Under the pieces are notes generated by a model that was not told where the DNA came from, ran no database searches, and saw only the letters and a program-made list of their open reading frames with translations. The translations under genes were made by a program, and so were the position numbers. From Todiramphus chloris collaris (taxonomy: Eukaryota > Chordata > Aves > Coraciiformes > Alcedinidae), in the NCBI GenBank assembly GCA_025345505.1, contig JANVCC010000270.1, forward strand, positions 2,400,269 through 2,464,268: a stretch of DNA of 64,000 bases, read 5' to 3'. This document shows positions 27,786-55,400 of this stretch, piece by piece (position 1 is the stretch's first letter; the number at the start of each line of letters is the position of its first letter).

Positions 27786-28075
27786 AGGAAGAGTCAAATA
27801 CTCCCTTTGCTGTTTCCCTCGGGTATAATTTTAGCTTTCTGGCACCCTGGTGGAGCCCTGCTGCTCATCCTGGTTGTGTCCTTCCCCTTGCTCTTCCCGA
27901 TCCTCTTTTTTTTATCATCCTCAGCCACGAGCCGGGGTGAGAGGAGTGCTTCAAAGGAAAGCCCGGAGGGCTAACAGCTGATAGCCAGCGAGGGGGTTCC
28001 TGGGTGGCTCTGGCAGTGAGCGGTACCGCCGTTCGCCGTGCTGCAGTCTGGGCGACACCAGCTCAAGGGTGATGA

Positions 28076-28545
28076 AGGGACTGGGGCACACGCCTTCTGG
28101 GGAGAGGCTGAGACACCTGGGGCTCCTTAGTCTGGAAAAGAGAAGACTGAGACGGGATTTGATAAATGTTTATAAATAGATGAGGGCTAAGTGTCAAGAG
28201 GAAAGGGACAGCCTCTTCTCACTTGTGCCTTGTGATAGGACTAGGGGGAATGGATATGAGCTGGAGCACAAGAGGTTCCACCTTAACATGAGGAGGAACT
28301 TCTTTACAGTAAGGGTCACAGAGCATTGGAACAGGCTGCACAGAGAGGCTGTGGAGTCTCCTTCTCTGGAGATTCTCAAAACTCACCTGGATGCGTTCCT
28401 GAGTGACCTGTGTTAGGGGAGCTTAGGTTGGAGGGGAGCTTAGGTTGGAGGGTAGATTATATGATCCTGCCCTGGCAGGGGGGTTGAACTCGAAGATCTC
28501 CAAGGTCCCTTTCAACCCCTAACACTCTGTGATGCTGTGATTTCT
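28076..28545 (+). mobile_element. CR1 LINE 3' fragment (about 470 bp)
   Basis: Sense CR1: GAGGCTGAGACACCTGGGGC, AAGAGAAGACTGAGACGGGA, GTGATAGGACTAGGGGGAAT, ATGAGGAGGAACTTCTTTAC, AGAGCATTGGAACAGGCTGC and a tail with AGATCTCCAAGGTCCCTTTC. The unit GGGGAGCTTAGGTTGGAGG occurs twice in a row near 28418-28452, a local duplication inside the element. Confidence 0.9.
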
Positions 28546-29024
28546 AGAAGCCATAGGGTCCGGTTGCCCACGTTAGTCAGCCAGTTGACATCTAAACCAC
28601 TCAGAGACAATGTGAGAGTGACAAAATTGGCAGAAGCCTTCGACTCTGACAGCACTTTGAGTTTGCCCCGTGGCAGCTCTTCTAACACAGCATCTCCAAG
28701 CGCGGCGTCCCAGAAAAGGCTCGGCGGCTGTCGTGCCGAGGTGAGAAGATTTCCAGGCGAGCATCAAAGAGAAGGATGTGAGTAACTGTCTCGTCGGGAG
28801 CCAGGACGTGGACCCAGCCAGATGAGGCAGCTCCAATGGAAGGGTTGCCAAAGGAAAGGGAGAGGACACAGGCAGAACTGGGACTGGGGGATGAGGAGGA
28901 ACAGGCAAGTTGGGAACGGTAGAGGGGAAAGTCTCCGTGGGCTGTTTCCAACGCCCAGGAGACGTATCCGCTCTCCGGGGAGTAACCTGTGGGTGAAGTC
29001 ATGAACCTCAAGCACGTTGGCCGT

Positions 29025-29140
29025 CATTCCTGGCTCCGCTCCTGACCTGTCCTTGGACAAGTCACTCTCCTGGTGACTCAGTATCCCAGCTGTAGAGCAG
29101 GAATTGCTGCTTACCTCATGGGATGTTGGGAGGGTGGGCT
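29025..29140 (+). mobile_element. MIR SINE remnant
   Basis: GACCTGTCCTTGGACAAGTC, then ACTCTCCTGGTGACTCAGTA, TCCCAGCTGTAGAGCAGGAA and GCTTACCTCATGGGATGTT match the order of the MIR core (ccttgggcaagtcac / cctcagtttcc / tctgtaaaatgggga / ctacctcatagggttgt). This is an old, diverged copy close to exon 2. Confidence 0.65.
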
Positions 29141-29694
29141 CCTGGACGCCTTTGCGGTTTGGTGTATTAAGGCGGGGGGAGCAACAAAAAAGCAAGCTCA
29201 AAGACAAACCTGAAGAGGAATCTGTGCTTCCCTCCCTGCCTTCCCTGAGTGTAATCGTGTCCCTAATGATAACATAATGGAACTAATTGTCTCCTCTGTT
29301 GGAAGAAGGGTGCGAGGCTTAAGGAAATGCCATAAAGAAAGTGATGATCCGCAGGTGGAAAAGGCTGGGGTGGTAACAGCTCCTGAACTTTACACGGGAG
29401 CAGAAGGCATGGTCTTATTTCACCTGCCAAAGCTGTCTTTTCTCTCAAAAATAGGAAACCTCAAGGGCATTTACTGGAGAAGAGGAACATTTTCTTAGTG
29501 CTGTATTTGAAAGGCTTGAGCTGCATAAGGTTTCCTGGCCCTTGCCAAGCCTGTCTTTGGAGGAAAAAAAAAAATAGCATTGCTGTTTATTTTTTTGAAG
29601 GAGCAGGTGGCAGCACGAGGAAACCTTTGTTTTGTTAAATTTTAGTCACGGTTCCTTTTCTCTTCCCCCTTTTCTTTCCGTTTCCCATCTGCAG

Positions 29695-46586
<16,892 letters not shown>

Positions 46587-46675
46587 CAAACGCTCTGCAG
46601 GCGCAGACTCGGTGGTTCTCCCGTGAATGCCTTCCGTGCTTTCATGAACTACCTGACCTTGGAGAAAAAGAAGAA

Positions 46676-46681
46676 AATAAA
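46676..46681 (+). terminator. BMP6: Possible proximal poly(A) signal of BMP6
   Basis: Canonical AATAAA within AGAAAATAAATGG, 90 nt after the stop codon. Use of this site is inferred only. Confidence 0.35.
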
Positions 46682-47778
46682 TGGATGAACCACCTTTTAG
46701 AAGACCACGTACGTGCCTTGTGGGAGGAAGGGGTGTGAAGACAATGCTCTGGGGCGCGAGCAAACCCCTGGACTTCTTCCGGAGTGACCCTGCACTGCGG
46801 TGGCTGCAGAGCAGCAAAGTGCCCACCCCTGCTTTACTGGGCTGGACTGGGCTGGACTGGTCTTCATCTCCCCGAGCAGTTCTCGGATGTGTGCTGCGGT
46901 TTTACCTGCTGGGCACCCAGCACCGGAAACAGGCAAGGGGTTTTTGGAGGCGGAAGACGAGGGAAGAGGCAAGGAAGCTGAGGAAGGTGGGGTTAGAGTT
47001 TCAGAGATGCAAAAATAAGAACTATTCCTAGGGTTAGGAATTGCCTTTTGTCTGGAAGGAGCAGCTGCTACACCTATAGAGCGTCAGGCTCCGGCAAGCT
47101 GAACTGACAGCACCTGAAACTGTGCCAAAGCCAAGGGTTCAGGCCTCTCGGGCTCCCAGCACCGGCTCAGTCTGTTCCTGCAGGAAGCAGAAGATGCCTG
47201 TGTTAGAAACACCAGCGTGCACTCGCAATAGACCTTGAGACACTTGTTTTTATGTCGTTTCCTTCCGCTCCCCACGTGGAGCTGCCTCATCTACTACCAC
47301 TTGCCCGGGAAAGAAGCGGGGACATTTCTACAGCTGTAAGTCAGAGGGAGAAGTTTAGGGGCCGTTCATTCTCTAAGCTGGACAATTTATTTACAGGAAG
47401 ACTGAATATCAACAACACGTGCAAGTCTTTGGCCAACTTTTCCCCTCCAACTCACGCAACGACCGGACTGGGTCACGGTGTAGCTGCCACGGTTTTGTCT
47501 AGCAGAAGCTAACAGCAAATTGTTCTGATCAATATTAAACTTGTATTAAATGCACTTACCTCTAATTCTTGCATTTAAAGGGCTTCTTGTAAATACGAGC
47601 TATAATTTATTGCACTTGTCACTGTATCTTCCTCGTGCTGTACCATTGATAGAAAGACTGCTTTTTAAAAAAGGTTTTATTTAGAAAAAGATCTCAAGTG
47701 TAAACAATTGTACCACTTTGATTTTATACAAGAAACTCATGAGATTGTGCTTCACTAGAAAGTTGTTAAAAACATGAT

Positions 47779-47784
47779 AATAAA
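47779..47784 (+). terminator. BMP6: Distal poly(A) signal of BMP6
   Basis: Canonical AATAAA, preceded by A/T-rich UTR sequence and followed about 30-45 bases later by a T/G-containing stretch. It is the last canonical signal before the convergent TXNDC5 3' end. Confidence 0.6.
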
Positions 47785-47977
47785 GGCTTCCTGTAAGGCA
47801 GAAGTGCATACTCTGGTCTAATACATCTGCCAGTACCACACTCAGCTTCCCCTGTGGCTTTTCTCACCCTGACACAGTTTTAGATCAAACAGAATCGCAA
47901 GTTCTGGAGAAGACAGGGAAGTGAAGGACCAGGAGAAATCCACTGATGTAAAAGTTCATTGCTGGTTTGCCTTTCCT

Positions 47978-47988
47978 TTTATTTTATT
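47978..47988 (-). terminator. TXNDC5: Tandem poly(A) signals of TXNDC5
   Basis: On the - strand two AATAAA hexamers overlap by one base. They are the only canonical signals I see between the stop codon and the BMP6 3' end in a suitable position. Confidence 0.5.
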
Positions 47989-49110
47989 TTTTTTTAAAAG
48001 GCAAAACCATAAAACACAACCTATTCCATATGATGGACAAAAAAATCAGCATCTTGACCAGTTAAGTCAAATTAGCCATCCTCCTTCCACGAGTTTCTGC
48101 ACACACGGGATGGCAGGATCCAGTCCTTGCTCTGCTGTTCTCTCTTACGGTGACGGTCCCTGCAGCATTGGTTCTTTGGCTTTCAGTTTTGTCTAATGTG
48201 GAACATCTTATGCACCAAAGAATTGATCCATTAATTAATCCCAGGGACCAGAGTGCATGGTCCTGGTGTTCAAACTTACCAACACAGCTTGGAAAAAAAG
48301 GTTAAGGCTCAAGAAGAGTGGGGAACTATTTTACACTACTGTAGAAGAAAAAAAGGAGAGGAGTGAGAAAAAAAAAAAATGAGGAGGAAAAAAATGAAGC
48401 ATTGTACTACTCGTTCTGTAAGTACTCCGAGTAGGGAGCAGGTCTGGGTTGAGGCAGGGGTAGGAAACATCACCAGCTCTGGGGTCTGAGCGGTGGTTTA
48501 GCATGACAGGAGCAGTCAGGCCAGCCCCTGTTGGCTTTGGCTGGGAGGGGAATGGTGCAGCTGCTCCTCTGGAGCTGGAGGGAAGCGGCCTCGGGAACTC
48601 CGGCTGCCCGGCCAGCAGCCAGGCTCGGGCACGCGGTACGGTACCAGCGCCTCCGCTGCGGCAGCTCCCACGCCGAGAGGATGACCAGGAAACAACTGCC
48701 TCGTGGGGGCCTGGTATCTCCCAAAGGGGGGGTGTGTGTGTGTGGGTGGGTGGGTGTGTTTTCAACCTCTCCTGCCTCTCCATCTCTTAAACAGCAGCTA
48801 TATTAAGACAAACAGGTTTTGAGTACAATTGTCGAGGCAAAAGTGACTCAGTGCAGCTGCAGCTTTAACCTTTCTAGTAACGCTGGGCAGTTTGGGAGGT
48901 TCGTTTTTAACCAAATCTAACCTGAAGACAAAAATATGATACTGGTGGCTTTATGTTGGTTGTTTTCTTAACGTATTTTAGTCTCAAAGGAAACCATTTA
49001 CATTTCATTGTGGGAACGCAGAAATGCAGTAATGCCACCAATGCTGAAAATACTCCATTTGCACAGTAACTCCTTGTTAGTTTTCCTTCATACACAGGGT
49101 AGCATCTCTT

Positions 49111-49112
<2 letters not shown>

Positions 49113-49147
<35 letters not shown>
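49113..49147 (+). repeat. AC/GT microsatellite in the predicted TXNDC5 3' UTR
   Basis: 35 bases of perfect AC repeat on the + strand, hence a UG repeat of about 17 units in TXNDC5 mRNA if the predicted 3' UTR is right. Confidence 0.95.
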
Positions 49148-49149
<2 letters not shown>

Positions 49150-49307
49150 GAAGGTACCAAAGTTTAGTACATTCAGCTTCCTAAAAACAAACAAAATGCC
49201 CCGCTCTCCCCCCACCCCTCCCCAAATCCACTGTTTGAAAACCAGCGGTGAGTGAAGTGCCCCAGCTACTGCAGAAGGACAGCAGGGATGGAGCAGACAG
49301 ACTTTTA

Positions 49308-49430
49308 TTACAATTCATCCCTTGCCTGCCTCAAGACAAAGCTGTGCAGTGACTCCAGGTCTCGCGTCCCGTTGTGCTCACTGACTTTCTTTCCACCTCG
49401 GAAAAGCAGAAGTGTGGGATAACCACGCAC
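49308..49430 (-). CDS. TXNDC5: TXNDC5 exon 10, coding part and stop
   Basis: The 123-nt coding part reads [20 protein letters not shown], then [20 protein letters not shown] and a TAA stop (49310-49308). The ending is RDEL, where I recall KDEL in human; both are accepted ER-retrieval tails. The acceptor is TTTTCTGAAG. Confidence 0.96.
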   Translation of the reverse strand: MRGYPTLLLFRGGKKVSEHNGTRDLESLHSFVLRQARDEL

Positions 49431-52400
49431 CTTCAGAAAACACACACACCAAAAAAAAAAAAAAAGAAACAAAAACCTCGTTACCAATGTCCTCACTCCT
49501 TGGTAGCCTTCACTTGTAGTTACCTGACTCTGACTTCAAAGCCATTAAATCCCTTTGAAACAGGAAGCTATTTTAATTTAAAAAACTCAGCCCACCCCCA
49601 GCAAGACTTCCAATGGCAGCCAGCAATTTCTGACTGTAAGTGAACGGGATGATACGTGTTCCTCTTGGCTCCTGGAGTGGCAGCTCCAGCTCTGGCTTCA
49701 GTTTTCTGCCTACCAGTACCAAAAGACTTTTTTTTTTTAAATTAAAAAAACTAGGAACAGAACCTTGCATTGGGTACCACAGCACTGCTTTGGTGCTTGC
49801 ACAGAGTGGGGCTTCTTAAATGAGGGGTTTCTTCAGCTTTAATCAAGAATCACAGAATCACAGACTGGTTTGGGTGGGAAGGGACCTTTAAAGCTCATCC
49901 GGTGCCATCCCCCTGCAGGGAGCAGGGCCATCTGCAGCTAGAGCAGGGTGCTCAGAGCCCCGGGCAACCTCCCCTGCAATGGTGCCAGGGATGGGGCAGC
50001 CACCACCTCTCTGGGCAGCCTGGCACAGGCTCTCCCCACCCTCAGCACCAACAATCTCTTCCTTCTCTCCAGTCTAAATCTCCCTCTTTTAGTTCAAACC
50101 ATCACCCCTTGTCCTGTCCCAACAGGCCCTGCTCAAAAGTCTGTCCCCATCTTTCTGTCAGGCCCCTTGAAGTCCTGAAAGGCCCCCAGAAGGGCTCCCT
50201 AATGTAAATGACTGAGTCCGAACAGCCCAGGATAGAAACAGTGTCCCCAGGTGCTTTTCTGAGCTAACAGGGACTGTCACCAGGCCCTGTGCTGCCACAG
50301 CCCCTGCCCTCTGGGGAATAAAGCCTCCCGGTCCCCCCCAACCCTTCCCACTTACAGAAAATCTGTTGCAGACGTTCCGTTCCACAGTGCAGTCGACTTC
50401 TGCTATTTTGACATCAGTCAAACCTGGAAATTGCTCTTTGGCAAGGTTCTCCCAAGTCGGAGCCAAGTTCTTACAGTGACCACACCTAGAAACAAGAGAG
50501 GGACACTTGTTTAGCAGCTCTGCTCTCCAGTTTGTCTCTACTGTCTTGCTGCAATCGCTGTCAGTTTAAGGAGCTGCCTTTCCTGTCCCCTAATGAGCTC
50601 CAGCTCCCTTGCACTATTATGTCAGTAAATGAGCTATGAAAACAAGTGATTTTATTTAAATTAATCTCTGAAGTAATTTCTGGCCATCGTTAGTCTCATC
50701 TGGAATGATATTCTGGATCTCGCTGCATTAACATTTTATCCTACAGAGGAATATGAAGCCAAAAAGATGAGCACAGAGAATATTTAAATCACAGAAAAGA
50801 TCACTTAGAAACAAATCTGTTTCAAGTAAGGCACCGAATGTCTGCAGTACAAATTAAGCCTTCAGGTAGCATATGCCAGTTACGCTACAAAGCCCAGGTT
50901 TAATTTCAACAAGGTTTAATTTCAATGAGGCTATAATTTCCCTATTAAATGTTTTCCAGTTCCTAATAGCTTCCTTGACCAATGTAGCATCACCCAGTGC
51001 TGGAAACTCCATTTTAACAGAGGCATTTATCAACAGAGATTCTGTTTTAATGAAGTGCTCGAGTTGCCTGAAGCACTTTTTGACTGAAGGTAGTTTGGAG
51101 TTGAAGCTCTACCACTGTACTTTCAGGTAACCCCCACAGTGGAATTGTTTGATAGTCAATAAGCTTCACTTAGCAGATGGAAAAAAATGTATCAGGCCCT
51201 CTTCTGATTTCCATTAAATAAGAGACTCATTCCTGTTAGATCATCAATAACACCCAAAAGCTTATTCCTGTTTTATTCCCTTACGTCCCTGCGGCGATGT
51301 GAGAGCACGGGTCACAGAGAACACACAATGAAACGCTCGTGTCAAGAGAGAAAACGATCCTGTAAAAGGGCAGGAACTACAGTAAAGGATTCACTTTGTT
51401 TACATTTTGAACTTGGCTTTGCCGAGCTGAGAACCTGCCCTCCTTGCTGCCTGCGAGGTGAATTCCCAAACCCCTTCAGACTCGTGCTGTTCTAAGCCAG
51501 CTGCACCTTACCTGGGATATTAAAGCTGCCCCGGAACTGCCTCGAGGCTGGAGCAGGGCATTTACAGAAACAAGGAGAGATGTCTCTGCAAAGGTTTCCT
51601 TCCTACAAGGCAGTGTATGTTGAAACCACCTTGGTCAAGCAGGGTGACAGTACAAAAGCGTTGCTGACTACGCGCAAAACCCACTAAAAGAGGATGATTT
51701 TCTGCTTACAATGCAAGCTAGCAGTAATATTTATCCAACAGCAACTGAAAGGCAGACCCAGCAAGCAACATAAGAGTGCTGGCTGAGCCCTGTGTAAGTT
51801 AATCCACTCATGGCAAAGAAAAAAAAAAAGTCTTTTATATGCAAAGCACCACAACCTCAGCTTTGTGGAGCTCAAACTGGGCTACAGCAGCTCTACAAAC
51901 ATAGGAAGTATTTCTGCTCAGAACAGTGCAGCCAGGGAGCAGACACTGGTTTAAGAACTCAGCTCTCTGCATCCTGAACCACCAGTTCACAGCCTGCCAC
52001 CCAACACTGCTCAGAGCTGTGAGATGCAGCGGGAGCTGACAAGCTGAGGTGATGGTCACATTTAACCATGGGTTGCTTTGTCATGGTGACCTTTTACCCC
52101 ACCCCCCCGAACAAAAGCTCTTTGATTTCACCTACTGCAGTGTATAAAATATAGAGAGATGTGTTCTCATTCACAGAATGACAGAACCACAGACTGTCAG
52201 GGGGTGGAAGAGACCTCGAAAGATCCTCGAGTCCAAGCCCCTGCCAGAGCAGGGTCACCTAGAGCAGGTGACAAGGCAGATTTCACTTTGGGCAGTGAAA
52301 TACTGGGGTGTGTTCAGAAGAGAGTGTCCAGCAGGCCAAGGGAGCTTCCCCAGGTTCTCCTGAGGTTCTTACCATGGGGCGTAGAATTTGATAAAGGTGA

Positions 52401-55400
52401 TCCCCTCAGCAATGGTTGCATCAAAGTCTTTTTCAGAGAGAGAGAGCACTGTAGCCTGTTCAAAAAAAGAAAAAAAGTTTAAACTTTTTGTATATGAGTT
52501 TTTATCTGCCTGAAAGGGAAATTCCAATTAGCTATTATTGCTAATATAAATGGTAGCAGCAGCAGCACACCTCACTTCTAGCCCTCAGCTACCTTCTTCC
52601 TGTAGAGAGTGAAGAAAAATGTGTATTTCACACTCCAGCTCATCTGTACCTGGAGAAGCTAAACACCCCTGTTTTCAGGGGATTTGCCTCTATCCAGATT
52701 TTTGGTTGTTGAGGGGGAAAAAAACCCCAAATACCTTCATTTTAATACACTGTCAGGCAAATGTTTCAAGGACCAACCCTGAGAGGCGTTGGCTTAGAGC
52801 ACTAACAGCCAGCTGAGGGTTGGATGAGGTATTGAAGGCACAGCAGTGATGTCTCCACAGCTGCTCTCCCTCTGCTGTATCCCCCCGTGTTGCACATGTA
52901 GAAAAATCTGTGACCAGAAACACCTATTTGCCTGTCAAGAGGCCATCACCACACTCCCATGGGCGCCAGGAAGAATTTTTCCCCCTGATAACATCAGGAG
53001 CAGTGGGAGTTGCTTGCATGTTGCTTACAGAGTCTCACAAGAGAGCGTAGCACCGTAACAAGCTGCATTTTTTTTTTTTCTGTGAGACCCTGGAGGGTGG
53101 GAGGGATTAAAAATAAACCAATCAATCTCATGCCTGTAAAAGCTTCAAATTCATATGAAAGGAAAAGAGAAACAAGAGCGCACCCAGCAGTAGGACCAAG
53201 TCTACTTTAAACCCAGTAAGTTTTATGAAAAGAAGCCAAAAAGAAACTTGAAATTAGAAATTATCCAGCACCTTTAAACATATCTGCAAATACCTGTTAC
53301 TCCGTGAAACTAAGTTATTTCATCAAGCTGAACTGTTACTTGCTCTAAGGAATTAGAAATTAGATTTCCTAATTGTTAAATCATTAAAAGTGATTAAATG
53401 AAGAAAAAAATGAGCAGTAAAAGCCTGTTTGTCTCTTCTGAATGGATTGTTAAGATCTCCCAAACGTTAAGGTCAATTTAATTAAAAAAATGAAATTTGA
53501 GGGGTATGAAAATTGCAAATATAGGTTGTCTATAATGTTTGGTCAGTCACTTTATGCAAGATGAGTAATGCTGCTGGAAATGTCAGCTGGAAAGGGAATA
53601 CACTCCTGGGAGAAGCTGCATATAAACTGTATTTATAATAACAATCCTATCAGTGCTTTTTAATAACCTAAGTTCATTCTCCAGCACAGAGGAATGTAAA
53701 TCACCATCCCTTATTTTCTAGGCAGAACTGTGCTTGCCACATTTCATGAAAAATTATCCTTGAAAACCATCCCTGATTTCTCAGCCTCGCTCATTTTCCA
53801 TTCGGCTACAAGAAAAATAAACAGCAGGTGAAACATCAAAGTGATTAAAAAAAAAACTCCACAGCAAACCAAATGACTCCAGCAAAGTGTTTGGTACAGT
53901 TTACATCTCAAAATTGCCAGAGGAAGAGAGAAACAGCAGGAAGACTCAAGACAGGCTGCTGCAACAGTGGGTGGAGAGCTCAGGAGCACTCACCTCCACA
54001 CGGGTGGGTTCTGCGGGCGGCTGCGGGGCCTCGGTGGCTTCTGCTGGTGGCTCTTTCACAGAGCTCTGTAGTTGGGAATCCACATATTCCTTTAAGGAAT
54101 CAAAGTCCCTCTTTCCTTTGTACTGGTCACCCTACAAATAGCAAAGAGTTCGTGCAAGTCTGTATGTGCGGTTAATTGAGCAAATCAATAATCAGCAAAT
54201 GAATCATTACCCCAGACTTAGTGGGTAAAAGCTGAACGAGGAGTCCCAAGTTCTCAGCTTTTAATGCTCACTTAATGCACTGAATTTATCTTGAAAGTGT
54301 GAAACATGAGAAGTAACACTACCCTTTATAATATATTTATTTATTGCTGTTCATGTACCTGGTATTTATAAATGTTTTCCTTCCCCACAGCACCAAAATA
54401 TTGTCTGCTACAAGGAAAAATGTCAACTGGGCCCACAGGGCTCAGTGTCATACAAGGTGTTTGGATTTTCAAGAAGGAAAATTTGCATCACTCAGCAGAT
54501 AGGCACCACTTACAGACAAGAACCTCCCAATACACGTCAGGATCATTACATACTTCTTTATTGTTTCTGTTTCATAGATAGTTTTGTGTTCCACAGAAGG
54601 CAAGTTATTAAGATAAAGGAAACCCAGAATTCTCTGGCACAGTAGCACCACTGGAGACACTGCTTACAGATTTCTGAACATCATAGCAGTTATTTGCAGA
54701 GAACAAAGAGCAAAAACCTCTAACTTTTATCTGCAGATGAAGAACACCTCTGACTGAATCCCCAACATCTCCCTCACAAGCAGACTTTTGTATGTGCCTA
54801 TTTGATCTTTTTTTCCCCAAGATGCAAGTATTATTCAGAAAAAAACCCCAGTCTGGTCTCTTGCTGAGCTCACAGACTCACCTTTTCACCATTCCTAAAC
54901 CAGAGGAGCGTGGGATAGCCACGAACTTGGGTTTCAGAGCAGACTTCATAATGCTGGGTGCAGTCTACCTACAGTTGGTGGGGAAAAAAATAAAAATAAA
55001 CCTTTCAGTGCATAAAATAAACATACAAGAAGCATCATAGCCTCCTTTAAGTTTAACATCTCAGAAAAATACAGGAATAAGCAATACATGGCTTGGCAGA
55101 ACTCAGTACCAAGTGCTGTCTTGAGAGTGATGGCAGCTGCCTTCCAAACAGCGGGCTGGTTGTAGAGCTGGGAGGCTCTGTGTGTGTTTGGTTTTTTGGG
55201 GGGGAAGGAGGTACAGAGAGAAGGAAGTAGGAACAGCCACAAAGAACAGCCAAGATGTAGTTAAATATCCCGATATAAAAGTACTTGGTATTCTTGGTAA
55301 ATAAAATCACTGCATGGACAATTAAGTCACAAAAGGCTAATGAGAGAGAGCCTTAGAGTGAAGATACAGTGGCTCATCTGTTTTTTAAAAGACCTCTAAA

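Larger units (their letters stand above)
1..29694 (+). other. BMP6: BMP6 intron 1 (3' part)
   Basis: No exon is supported in this stretch. Every open frame here lacks domain signatures, and no BMP prodomain start or signal peptide is found. It holds CR1 fragments, MIR-like remnants, simple repeats and CpG-dense patches, listed separately. Many short A/C-rich or T/G-rich runs are scattered through it. A very long first intron is normal for BMP6. Confidence 0.85.
46587..47805 (+). other. BMP6: BMP6 3' UTR
   Basis: This is A/T-richer, non-coding sequence running from the stop codon to the best poly(A) signal, AATAAA at 47779-47784. The 3' end at about 47795-47815 is inferred. A proximal AATAAA lies at 46676-46681, about 90 nt after the stop, and could give a very short alternative 3' UTR. 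A short tandem GGGCTGGACT repeat sits near 46838-46860. Confidence 0.7.
47960..49307 (-). other. TXNDC5: TXNDC5 3' UTR (predicted)
   Basis: Non-coding sequence after the stop, up to overlapping AATAAA signals at 47988-47983 and 47983-47978 on the - strand. The extent is inferred from these signals. It contains a 35-base AC/GT dinucleotide tract (49113-49147) and a GC-richer stretch around 48480-48700. Confidence 0.55.
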
